DNA of 64,000 nt, taken from Prinia subflava (Eukaryota; Chordata; Aves; Passeriformes; Cisticolidae). Positions 49,266-61,300 of this stretch are shown here, one piece after another. Numbering within the stretch: position 1 is the first letter of the stretch; every line of letters begins with the position of its first letter. The stretch is from the NCBI RefSeq assembly GCF_021018805.1, contig NC_086247.1, positions 136,441,602 through 136,505,601 of the forward strand, read 5' to 3'. The translations under genes were made by a program, and so were the position numbers. The notes under the pieces are model-generated. The model searched no databases and had not been told where the DNA came from. It worked only from the letters and a program-made list of their open reading frames with translations.

Positions 49266-51828
49266 TAAAATTACACCTTGCATCTGCATGTTCAAATACC
49301 ATACACATTTCTGTTTGCTGGGTCTGGGCCAGACTCTGTGTCATAAATGGAGCTGAGGCCTCCTTTGGAGCATCTTTTGAGGACTGGTCATTTATATCTG
49401 TCTGTCTTTTGTCATAGAGCTGTGGCTCACTGAAGTGCATAAATGGTATTTTGCATTGTTCTCTCAGTGTATCTTAATTACTGTAACTTGTGCCTGCATT
49501 CTCCAGCACTGGGGGTTCTTATTTGTTGTGTTTTAACCCTGCATTTGTTATAAAGATACAAATATTTTAATTTATTATGCTTCAAATTTGAAAATCTTTT
49601 GTAAATAAATGTAAGTTGGCATTATTATTGTAGAATAAAATTAAATATTATTATTATTGCAGTATAAAATTAATAAAACAGAAGCAAAATATATTAACAT
49701 TCTGCAGTGGGTTTATGCCTCACCAATGTAATTCCTGAGGCTCAGTGAAACTGCAGTGACTTTTCACTTGCATTAGGTGTAGAAAGTCTACCAGAAAAGT
49801 AAAGGAGATGAACCCAGAACTGATTGTATTCTGTATCAATATTTTTTAGTAAAAGCCTGGTTTTAGTTGTAATTTGGATAAAGCTTATCTTTCATTTTCT
49901 GTGGTTTGCTTTGAATAGGCTGCAGATAATATAACTCAATCCGTGCCACTGCATGGGGAAAGTTCTTCCTGGATTTTTTTTTTGTCCTTCAGCCATCATT
50001 CCCATTTCCAATTTGTGCAAATTTAACAAGACTATTCATTTACAGATTTTTGGGTTGAGGACTTTTTAAGGCATTTTATAAAGCAAATATTAGTAGGAAG
50101 TGAAAGCAAGGCTGCTTTCTTCTTACACACCTCAGCATGTGAAAAAAGGTGAAAATGAGAATTTTGGAAAGTGTTTTCTCATCTTTCTTGCTCATTTAAG
50201 TAGTGGGTTTTTTTGATTGTTTGAGAACAATGTCTATTCTATATCTATTGACACTGACTTACATTCAACACAAAACCTGAAATGCAAGTACCAAGGCAAG
50301 AACTGTTATTTTGATGTGTCTTGCCTCATTAGTCCTGTTACAGGTTATGTCTGCTAGTAAAACTAAGGGATTCTTCTTTTGGTGGGGTGATAGGGATATG
50401 GAAATTTAAACAATTTTACTTACCTCTTTTCACTGTATTTGGTAATTATATATCTCAGTCTCAGTAGAAATTGAAAAATCTTTGTTTAATTAACTAACTG
50501 TATGCTTTTGCTCTGAAAACTCAGTCCAAAATCTGCATTAAAAAAAACCCCAAACCCAATGTTTTGTTCATGGGATTCCTAATTAATATTCTTAGAGACC
50601 TAGAAAAGAATGCAAGCAGTCAGTTCCTGTGGCTAAAGTAGTTCAGAGACTCTCAGCTTTATTCCATGTTTAATAATAAATATCAAAAAAGTTGATTCCC
50701 CCTCAAGATCATTAGGATATAGCACACATTGATTCTGAGTGAGCAGGAATAAGTAACACTAACATCTGTTCCAGATGTTAACTGAAGCTTAGGATATAGG
50801 TGATGCACAGCTGTTGTCACTTGGCTCTCCTGGGACTGCGTGGGCACCCTTTGGGATGGCTTCTAGCCTTTTGTTGAGGTGTCTCATCTGGGCACTGCCC
50901 CACCAGAATTTTAGATGGCTTTTCCAGGAGGGTGATCCTCTCCCATCCAGCCCAGCACAAGCACCTGCATTGCCTGGGCAGCTTTTGGAGTCATGGAATG
51001 GAAAATCCTGCCTGCTTGCCTTAGGTGTTTGCTTGGTATGTCAATTGTGTAAGGAGCACAAATACCTCAGAGGAGAGAGCCAGACATGAGTGTCAGCCTG
51101 CTCATCTTGTGTGAGCACCTCAGCTGAGGGAGAGAGAAGGTGTAAGCACTGTCCACTCCTTGACTTGGAGTCACTCTGCAGCCAAGAACTCAACAGTCAT
51201 GAAAAAGAAAAGGTGGAGCCAGGTTTGAGGGTAGGGATTGGAGTGTTTGTCTGCCCAGTCCCCGTTTCCAAGACAGTTCTTGCTTTTAAAGAAGTGCTTA
51301 TCCAGTAGTTGAAAGTGCAAAATGCATACATGTGCTTCCACCATTTTTGCCACTACTGCAGTGTTGGCCACATCTTAGTTTTCAGTGTTTTTAACAGATC
51401 TAAGCTGTTTGCTGGAGCCTACATGTCTTGGAGCACAGCTGATCAGCAGATGCCTGTCTCCTGTAAGCATATATGTGGGTAATTGAGGTTAATGCACAGG
51501 GAACTTTTCCTGGAAACATTAAGTAAGGAGTCACCTGTTGGGTTTTAGTACCTAGGAGATTAGGTAGTTCTGAATAATGAGTGAATTAGTCTGTTGTACA
51601 GCTTCAGTAGGTTTTGAATTCCACCTTTTTTTTTGGGGGGGGGGCACTTTTTTTTTGGCACTTTTTCTTTCTGCTGTGTCTGAGCTCTCAGGAGAGCTCT
51701 TGGCATGTGATGACTATATGGCTTTCCCTGTCTCATCAGCAAGTTATTGGTCATCAGTCACAGCTTACTGAAAGCTGAAACAACTGAGTGCTCCAACTGA
51801 TTCTGTCTAGAGCTTGTTTTAAACAGGA
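49266..51828. other. Unique non-coding DNA
   Basis: No gene or recognised mobile element. AT-rich at 49540-49690 and 50400-50700, more even at 50810-51300, where open frames of 91 and 72 codons appear without domains. A T9-G10 homopolymer pair lies at 51626-51644. Confidence 0.6.
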
Positions 51829-51965
51829 TCACAGAATCAATTAGGTTGGGAAAAATCCTCTGAGATCACTATATCCAACCTCTGAACCTCTGACAGAACA
51901 GCACCATGTCAGCTGGACCATGGCATTAAGTGCCACCTCCAGTCTTTCCTTAAACGCCAAACTTT
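51829..51965 (-). mobile_element. CR1 LINE 3' tail fragment
   Basis: On the plus strand the fragment begins ATCACAGAATCAATTAGGTTGG and continues with GAGATCACTATATCCAACC, CAGCACCATGTCAGCTGG and AAGTGCCACCTCCAGTC. This is the reverse complement of a CR1 3' UTR, so the element lies on the minus strand with its 3' end at 51829. About 137 bp remain, all non-coding. Confidence 0.85.
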
Positions 51966-53375
51966 CATTAAACATTTCTTTTGTTAAGTCACTGGCTTAA
52001 TCTACTAAAACCCACATGATGGTGCCAGCAACCCTCAGACCTTTCAGGCCACTGTCCCCTTCCCCTTGCTTTCCTGTCTGTGATCTCTTGTCTTCAGGGT
52101 CCAGGGGATCTTTCCTTATTTCCTAATATTTTTATGTAGGAGATGGTCAAGTGAGGCACATCTTGGCTACATTTCTGAGCTTATATTCCTGGTTTCTCTG
52201 ATGTTTATCAAGGAAATCGTTGGTTTTGTCTTTTTTCTTGGCCTTGGGATTGTTATCATATGTATGTGTGGGAAGGAAGGGAAAATGGAAGGTGGCAGAT
52301 GGGAAGAAGGGGTTTTCAGTGGAGTGAATACCAGCACTGGTGCATTGATATAAACTGAATTACACCCAGCCTGTTTTGGCTTGTGTCCTCCCTTCTTATC
52401 AGTGTATACTGAGAGTGTCCAGGAAGATGATTAGAATTTTCCCATTATTAACTATTTTGTTGCCATGGACGGGCAGCCTAACTCAGCCTTCCTTGCCCAG
52501 GCCATGACAAGTAAAGGAATGAATGGTGCTGGCACATTTCTTTTAAACTGGAAGGAGTCAAGAAGAAAAGCAGCAGTGCAGATCAGGCATTCCTGCTCTG
52601 CAGATGCTTCTTTTTTTTTTCCTGCAGTGATTCTCACAGATACTAAAACTAACATCAAAGAGAGAAACAAAGGAAATGTGTGTGCCTCCATGCTTGTCCA
52701 ACAGCCAGCAATGAGTGTAGTGGAATCAGTTATTTATTTTGTGACTCAGTGAAATAATTTGTTAGTTGAGGGTAAGGTTACTTGCCATAACATTTCTGTT
52801 TCAATCGTGAAGCCTTTGTAATGCAGGTAAATATACCTATCACCAAAGGAAATTATTTGAGGCATCAGATTTTGAAATGATACTTCGATATTGTGCCCAT
52901 CTGAACTGATCATGCATTAGTTGAAATAGTTGACCCTGCTGTGTGAATCACATTCTAAGCATGTATTTTCCCCTTGGGGATAAGAACAATATGATGATTT
53001 TACTGATTTTCTAAAGTCTCAGCAATAAAGTTTCATCATCTTAACCAAGAATTCCAAATATTATTTTCCTGTTGAGATTTATGTTCTACCACTTGTATGT
53101 GCTTACTTTTTATGAATAATATTAAGTTAAAAAAACCTATTACGTAAATTTTATTGGGAAGTAATGTATGAGCAAAATTAGAATTGGTTTCTCACATAGT
53201 TTTTTAGCTAGATAACATGTCAGAATATCATCCTGAAAAAAAGGTAAGTAAGAATTAGATTTTTTTTAGAGATGTGGTTTGCAAGATTTTTGTCCATCTC
53301 CAAACAAAGAGAAGCCAGATCAGAGATAGGTGATTAAGTTTTGTTCAATTAATTTATCTTTTGTTTTCATAGTAG

Positions 53376-53396
53376 CCTGGGTCTAAAAGACCCAGG
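53376..53396. repeat. 9-bp inverted repeat with 3-nt loop
   Basis: CCTGGGTCT (53376-53384) and AGACCCAGG (53388-53396) are exact reverse complements around AAA. It is GC-rich in an AT-rich surround, so the hairpin would be stable. No T-run or gene accompanies it. Confidence 0.85.
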
Positions 53397-53498
53397 AGAG
53401 GAATGTATTTTTTAGGAATCAGTTTAATTTCAGTTGAAGTGAGAAATTAACACACAGGAATTGTGACAGGGAAAAAGGGAAAAGGATTAAAAGTGGCA

Positions 53499-53548
53499 GA
53501 GGAAGAATAGAAGAAGAATAGAGGAAGAATAGAGGAAGAATAGAGGAG
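53499..53548. repeat. 11-bp GA-rich tandem repeat
   Basis: Four and a half copies of GAGGAAGAATA, with one substitution in the second unit. The strand is entirely purine apart from one T per unit. It is a small, young-looking minisatellite. Confidence 0.95.
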
Positions 53549-56500
53549 TGGTTTCAAATAATGATAATGAAAGAATAACAAGGTTAGGCTCACAAAAAAT
53601 AGACAATTTAATGCACAATGATAACTAAATTACTATAGAAGGTGACTGTGAGGAAGGAGTTAATTTGCCTCTGTTTTTAATACCTTAGTTAAGGAAAGTA
53701 AAGGTTGTAAATATCCAGTAGCATTATTGCCTCTTAAAACTCACTTAATATGTGCAGTAAAAACCAAATGTATAGATGGATTTCCTCACACTGGCCTTCT
53801 AGGGAAAATTTATGGTGTAAACACAATTGGACATTAGAAAAAACCAGGTTTGCCCTATGCAATCTCATGAGTGAGTATCTGGAGTCTACAATGATGTTAA
53901 AATCCTGATTTCTGAGGTGTTATCATCCTTTGGATACTGTTGGACTAGTGATCAGATGTGTGTTAGAAGAACCTTTCAAGGATGAGGTAAGAAGGATAAA
54001 TTACTGGTAGAAGAGGGTACAAATGAATTGTGTTTAACAAATATTTTAGTATTTCAAAATACAAAATAAATGGTAAACCAGAAAATAAAAAATCCACTCC
54101 ACAAACTGTATACCAGAGTTTACTAAACAAGACTATTAAGTTAATATTCTAAATTTCTATCTTGATGCTTTCAAAAATAGCATCTAGTGAGTCAATCTTT
54201 GGACAAACTCTTGTAGTATTAAAGGTTGCTTATGAAGAGTAAACCTCCTGCTTCTGCATTTCAGAAAATCAAAGAATTAAGTTATTTGTTTTAGAACAGG
54301 GATATTTTTAACTTCACAGGCCAGGAGCTCCTAGCTTTGCTGACAGGCTACAAAAGATGCACCAGCAGTATCAGAGCATCATAACTGTGGATGGGGATAC
54401 AGTTCCTGTCCCAGCAGGACAGCAACAGCATGGGATCATCCTACTTTGCTGGTCCTGATGCAGACTTTTTTCTTTGGGTATCCTAAATTACATCCACCAT
54501 TATTTATTCTTCAGATCTATTAGATTATTTAAATTCAAATTATGAAGGGAATTCCTCAGCAAATAATGTCCTCCAGTTCAGAACTACATTGAAAATAATA
54601 AAATGCCTATGTAAAAACAACCTCAGAAAAAATACCAGCTGTATGGGAATAGAGAATCAGTTGAATTTATTTCCCCAAACAGTATACTTTGTGGATATTT
54701 CTTCCAAGTACAAACAACTTGAAAGGAAGAGAAACTTTATTCACGGGAATGTAGGTCAGTCAGCAGTACAAACTCCTTTTTTCCTCCTCAAAGGCCCCAT
54801 ATTTGACAGTCTATATATAATAAATAAGTAATGATTGCATGTGGACAAAACAGGCTAAACAAGTTATGAAAATTGGAGGGAAGCCACGTGGATAGTGTAG
54901 ATGTAGTTGGTTCTTCTGATCCACTTTGAGGTGACCTCCAGAGCCTCTGCTGAAAAAAAGTAGCCACTGGTGAGCACACCTACAGCATCTTCCCTGCCCT
55001 GCCAGCCCTGCAAGCAGCCATCTCCCACGGCCCCGCTGTGTTTGGCCTTGGCTCAGGGCAGGAGCATTTCCCCCCCAAGGCAGCTGAGAGCCCAGGGACA
55101 GCCACCTACCAGGGCTGGGAGAGAGGGCTGTTGTGCTCATCTCTCATTTCCTCCTTGTGCCTCCATCTCATTACCTTAATGAGCATAATGAGGCAAGTCA
55201 AAGTATTTGAGGATGGCAGTGTTGTGACCCAAGAAATGGGAGAAGATGTGCTGCTGCACATTTCTTGATGAGGTGTTTCTGTAGTGAGGGAGTGAGGAGG
55301 GCTAGGAAGATGAAGGCTGCAATAACGTGTGAATGAAGTGTGTGTGAAAAAGGACTATTAGGTTGTGTTAGTACCATAATACAGCTGGCTAAATTATTTA
55401 GTGTTTCTTACAAAGTGTTTCTACTTTGCCAAGTTGTGATTTTCTGTGTTCTCCATGGTAGGTAACTCCACCCCATTAAATCTCATTCAAGTGAGCTCTT
55501 CCAATGAGTCTCTGTTTGCTATTTATGAAAAATGTTACACCCAAAGGTGTCCTTTGCAAAAGGACATTTTTCCCTTATAAAAATACCCCTCTTTTGCCCT
55601 GTTGGCATATCATTACATTCAAATCCAATGATATATAACAATGAATAGATATTACTACTCTGTGAAGTGTTTCGTAAAAGGCACCACATAAATGGACATA
55701 TTTATCTATACACACACACACATATACTGTACTGTAAACTTGAACTTACTCAGGAGTAACTTCTGTACTTAATTCTGTACTTAATTTAGCTGGACAAAAG
55801 CTCCTGTTAATGGTTGTGTGTAGCATGCTAAGCCTTTTCTGACTGGATACATTCGTGATGGACTAAGGTATGCCACTAGAACTGCTCTGCCTCCTTGTAG
55901 GAGGTCATGGCCATGTCTGTGAGCTGGTGAACAGCAAGCAAATGAGAAAATGTATTAAACTCTCATGGATCTGTATAGTGACAACTATGTCCTTGCTACC
56001 CCATCTCCTACACAATTGCCTATTTCTTCTGGTGAATTGTGACAATGTAAAAGGCAGGTTCTTAGACCAGAAGGATGTTAATGTGTTGGTATCTTCCACT
56101 GAGAGTTCTGGTCATAAAATTTCAACTTATTTTTACCCAGTACTCTCCCAATTGCATGGGTGTGTCATGGCTGCGTTGTTCTCTGCTCTTTCATTCTTTC
56201 TTTTTTACCCTGAAAATTGTGTATAAACATAAAAAAACCCCATCTGTGTTATGGCCCTAGTCAGCAGTTGTGTATAGTAGTGGATCTGCTCTACTCTACA
56301 AGATGATAGATGTAAGTTTCCTAATCAGAATAAGATGATGAAGAAAAAAAGACTTCTATTTATTTACATTTTAGTAAAGCTTCTGAAAAACCCCTAAGTA
56401 TGTTTGTAAATGCAAGTTTGTGATGCCCAGGTGTTATTTTTTGCAATGTCTAACACTGAAGGAAACATCTATTAGAAATTTACTTTTTAGTCATGTGCAA

Positions 56501-56789
56501 CTATAATCATTGATTACAATCCATGATTGTAAGTATGATACAACCCTCTAAAATTACATTAATTACAACAACTCCAGTCTCAGCCCATCTGAAATGTTTG
56601 GGGCAAGTTGTGGATCAGACTAAAGAAATGAAAGAAATGGGTGAGTTCTTCTTCCTAGCACTGAATGTATGTGAAACAATTGCTGCGTTCCCTTGCATGC
56701 CAGGCAGGGCCTTACAAGTCCTTGCAGACCATAAGTAAATGGATATGTGGCTGAGATGGTGCCCTGGGGCTAAATGCTCATGAAATGAT

Positions 56790-56831
56790 AAATCTGAATA
56801 AGTAAAATAATAAAATCTGAATAAGTAAAAT
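56790..56831. repeat. 23-bp-period tandem duplication
   Basis: AAATCTGAATAAGTAAAAT occurs identically at 56790-56808 and 56813-56831. The identity of the two copies suggests a recent slippage or duplication event. Confidence 0.93.
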
Positions 56832-58304
56832 GAATAAAATTGTACTAACGCAACTTTAAGGTTATACAGTTAAAAAGCATAACAGTTCAAGGAATATTGA
56901 AGTACAGTGTCCCATGGCAAAATTGGTTCAGGTTCCCTGTGTGCCTGTTTTATGGTCCTGTGTTGCATTCAGTAGTACAAATACCAGCCTAACCTACCCT
57001 GCAGCAGATGATGTCCAAGAGGCAAAGCAGAGGTGTAAAATTACCAAGAGCTCAGCAGAGATAACGCTGCTTTAGCAACCTTCTTTTATGTTTTTTGACA
57101 CAGCAATTAAACCATAAATGTTTTCCAACTACATTAGCTTAGCTTTAACTTGTCTAATATCTGATCATGCCTGTTCTGAAGCAAAAGAAAGCAATTGCTT
57201 CTTTCAGGAGGAAGAAAATAATTTTTTCTGATTAACAAGTGGTTGTCTCTGGACAGTGCTGAACCATTGCTGTCCCACAGTTACTGGTGGAACTGTTCTG
57301 CCCGTTCCATTGGAGGGGTTCTACTCTGGAGTCATCTGATGATCAGTTCCCTTGGCATATGCACTGTCACTATGAGGTGCTTCCTCACTTTAGGGTTCTA
57401 GACTTATATCATTTTGCAATTGCCTCCGTTTTTGTGATGTCAGAGGTTGAAGTGGAACTCGTGTCTGCCTCTGGCTTTGCTTTCCAGGCTGAGAAGAGCA
57501 GTGCAGGCTGAGCCCTGGCCTTCCCTCTCAGCTCACCAGCCTTGTGGCATGGCAGTGTTCCATTTCTATCACTGAAGCTTTCATGGAGCAGAAGCCAGGC
57601 TTGAACTAATCATATATTCAAGAGCTTCCAAACTGGAGGAAAACCTGTTCTGGTCTTTGAAGGAGTTGGAAAAGTCACTCTCCTACTGACTCTGTGTAAA
57701 ATTCTCTACCATATCTTATACTTCAATCTCCCTCTGTCTCTTGTGTACACCTCCCAGCCGCTTCATTTATTTTGTGCCCCAAAGCCACCATTTCTCCCTC
57801 TGAAATGTTTCTGTCCATTTGTTGTTTATTTGGAAATCATTTGACCATTTAAATCAGATATTTCAAGTTCTAGTAGGACCTCTAGAAAACCTTATTTGTG
57901 TTTCTGCCATCATTTTGGACGATGGAGAAAAGAGCCTCTGGGAAGCTTGTGCTCCATGGATAAAGTGCAGGATGTAGGTGATATGTGAGTATTTTTTTCT
58001 ATACTTTCTATGTCAACAAACACTTCCAGCTTCTGTGAAACTTCCCTCAAAATTCTTTGTATTGCTAAGACATCTATCTTTCTTGAGCTGCAGAAACTGT
58101 ATTTGAACTATGTATTAAAAAACCAAAACCAGTTTGGTTCTAAATTCTTGGAACAGGTGTTGGTGGTTGTTTGCTATGCTAAGAGGTGGAGGTATTTTTG
58201 CTTCTATGTGAAGTTTTTCAGAAGTAGTCTACAAACGTTTCATTTTCTCCTCAGGTGTTCTACCTCTAACATAAATCATGAGTGTCTGTAAATGTAAGTG
58301 TTCA

Positions 58305-58327
58305 GGGCGGGGGTGGGTGGTGGGGGG
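58305..58327 (+). other. G-quadruplex motif
   Basis: Runs of three or more G (GGG, GGGGG, GGG, GGGGGG) are separated by one to four bases, which meets the standard four-run pattern for an intramolecular quadruplex on the plus strand. It stands alone: no CpG island or promoter is visible around it. Confidence 0.8.
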
Positions 58328-61300
58328 TGAGGATTGCTTTTGGCAAGAAGAGGAATGAGGGTTACACGCCAGGAAGATGTCTGCTGAGATAAACCATTGG
58401 GTGGGTAGGTATGTTAAAACTGGTTATGCACCTTTGATTAAAGAATAGTTGTTTTGGACCAGACAACTCTAAGTAAACACTCCTGGATGATGAGAAAGGC
58501 AATCCTGCACCAACCCCTTTTTTCTCCTTGCAAGGTTACTTTTATTCTGGACAGTGACCACATCCCCAGCCAGCCACACAGGCAAGGACAACAGCATGAG
58601 GCAAGTGTATGGCAGCAAGGGATAATTGGATGGCTTCTTCCTTGGGACAAATATGTTTTGTCTTTATTTAGTTTTGATGATTACTTTTACTGATTGGTGC
58701 AAAACTGTAGATGCACTAATTCAGATACCTGGGTAAAACTAAAGTTTTAATTTTCATCTAGAGGAGCAAAAAGAAGGTAATGTTTAATTTCTCTAGAGAC
58801 TCAATTTTTAAAAAATTACATACAATATTATGTAGTGAGAAGCAATTTTTTCTACACTATCCTCATTTTCTGAATGTGTGCACAGGTCTATAGCATGCCA
58901 TAGAATTAAGTACTAATTTAATCATTCTTTGTGGCCTGTGGTTGAGATGTAGTTTAATATGAAAAACTTCAAACTTATATTTCATCCAAGGCATCTTCAA
59001 CTAAGGTGGAGCATTCAGTGAATATGAGGAGAAGAATTATGGGTGCTTGTCTTCATCTCATTGGTTAATAGATTACTCTGGAATGTTGATAGATAGAAGA
59101 TGACTTTTCCCTGGGTTCTGTTTGGAAAGAGACAGAGTGCTGTGGTTGATGACAGAAAGTTCTGCAGACTGTCACACCTGTCTGTTACATGTCATTATTT
59201 AGGTTTTTTTTGCCTGATTGCTTAGGAGATAAATCTTGTCTCACATGAAAAGATATATTTCCCCACTTAAGACAGTTCTGGCCTTTAATATCAAAGCTTT
59301 CCCCCTTATACTAAGATTTATTTAGTGCAATTTCTTTTTCCTGGTCTTTATGTTGTGAATCGGGGTTCTGCTTGACCACATACATAACAGAGTCTCATGA
59401 AAAGTAGAAGGGTAAGATTGGAACTTGTCCTGATTTCTTATCCTCTGATATGATGCACAGTTGGGTTTTTTTGCACTGAGTCCAAACACTGTTTTGCCAG
59501 AATCAGTGAGGATTGTTGACCACTGCCTGTGATTACTGTGGAGAAACACTTGTGTGGAGTTTTTCTCCCTGTTACTAAGTATTATGCAGTTGTGGTTCCA
59601 GCCAAAAGTGGAGTTTGGGAACTGTGAGTGATGAGAGCTCCCTGGTGTACTCAAAGACTGCAGTTTCCCTCCAATTTGTGGTCCTGCTGACACTGGGATG
59701 GTAGGAAAGCTACTGCTTTTCAATCAGTAGCACGTTACTCTTCATCCAATGAACTCAATGACTGCTTTGTCCTGCTTGGTGCTCTTGGGAGAAGCATTAA
59801 GTGACTCTAATTATAGTAGCAGGAGGTGACAACCTCTTCCTTGTTATGTTTGATTTCACAGAGCTCTGGACCATGCTGCTGTTTAGTGCCACTCAATGAC
59901 CAGAGGTGCTCTGAAGGTCTGGCAAGAAGTAGCTGGTAGTTGGGGTTGTCTTTCCTAAAAAGAAGGTACTGCACAGCCTTGAAGGAATTCCTGCACTCAG
60001 AGTTAGACCTTATGAGATGACAAGCTGCAGGGGATGCTCATTAATAACTTGATGAGGTGAATAGTGAGTGCAAGGTTTCTGGAAGCCCTCTCTCTGTGTA
60101 GTTGTTTTCCTGGCTAACATTTGGAACAAACACAACATGGAGGTGTCATCAGTATTAGCCACCCACCACATTTCTCTCCCCTGAAAGTCCAGAAAGATGA
60201 ATAATCACAAGAGGAGTCACCTCAAACTGGTGTCCAGATGTTCTGGGTGCAAATAGGAGATGCATCTGTTGAAATGAAGGGAAGCCTGCAGAGAGAAGCC
60301 AGAAATTAGGACAGCTGATGATGAGACAATCATCTGCCATTTATGTCTGGGTTTTGTTATCTAATAGGGGAATGCAGAGGAGGGTGGTTCATCTTAAATG
60401 TCACTTCATGAACACAGTGATTAAAGTGGTTACACTGGAAGTGAGATTTTGATAAAATGCTTCTCTTTTTCAGAGTTTCAACCCTTCTCTAAACTAGGTG
60501 CTTTAGGAATTAAGTGATTAAAGTGCTTAGAAATCAGTGGAAGAGTCTTTCTATGCCATTCTCTTTTTCAGCCAGGACTGTTTCTATATTTTAAATTTAA
60601 ATAATTATCAGAGTACCAGTCCATTCCTTTATCTTGCTTCAGCTTCTCACTCCAGCCTATCTAATCCAGACAAGACACGACGTGAGAGGTTTTTAAAATA
60701 AGCTAGAAATGTTCATGTACACTATCCATCTAGACATTAATGCTATTCATATTGCTATTGTATTGGTGGCTCTGACACATATGAGTGTTTCTCACAGCTG
60801 TGCTGCTCCATTTCATTTTGTCTGAGAAATGCTGAAGGTAAGCACGAGAGTGATGCTGTCCTTAGTGGGCAGGTTTGGAGCCCTTGGAGATGATTTGTCC
60901 TTGGGACTAGTGTGAGCACGTTTGATTGCCTGCAGGCACAGGGCCTCCCTGCCTGGGCAGCACTCCCAGGATTTATCTCTGAAAGCTGGATGAGCTCAGT
61001 TAGGAGAAGCACTAAGTTTTGAGGGACCTTGCAGACCAGTATAAAAAGATTTTGATATTTTATGTGCCTAGGTTAGCAGATGGCAGATGCAATGCAGTGC
61101 ACGTTAATGTAGAATAAATAATGAATCTTAGAGAAAAGAATAAGAGGAAACATCTGCTGAGTTGAAACAGGATGTGTCATATTGACCGAGAGAAGAGGAG
61201 CAAGTTACCATGGAGAAATTCTCAAAATGGGCAGTATACAAAGAGCAAAAAACACTGTTACTGCAAAAATTTTTAAACTATTTTTTTGTTAGAACACAAT

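Noticed and set aside
53499..53548. A CRISPR-like array
   Set aside because: The units are contiguous 11-bp tandem repeats with no spacers, and the window is vertebrate nuclear DNA.
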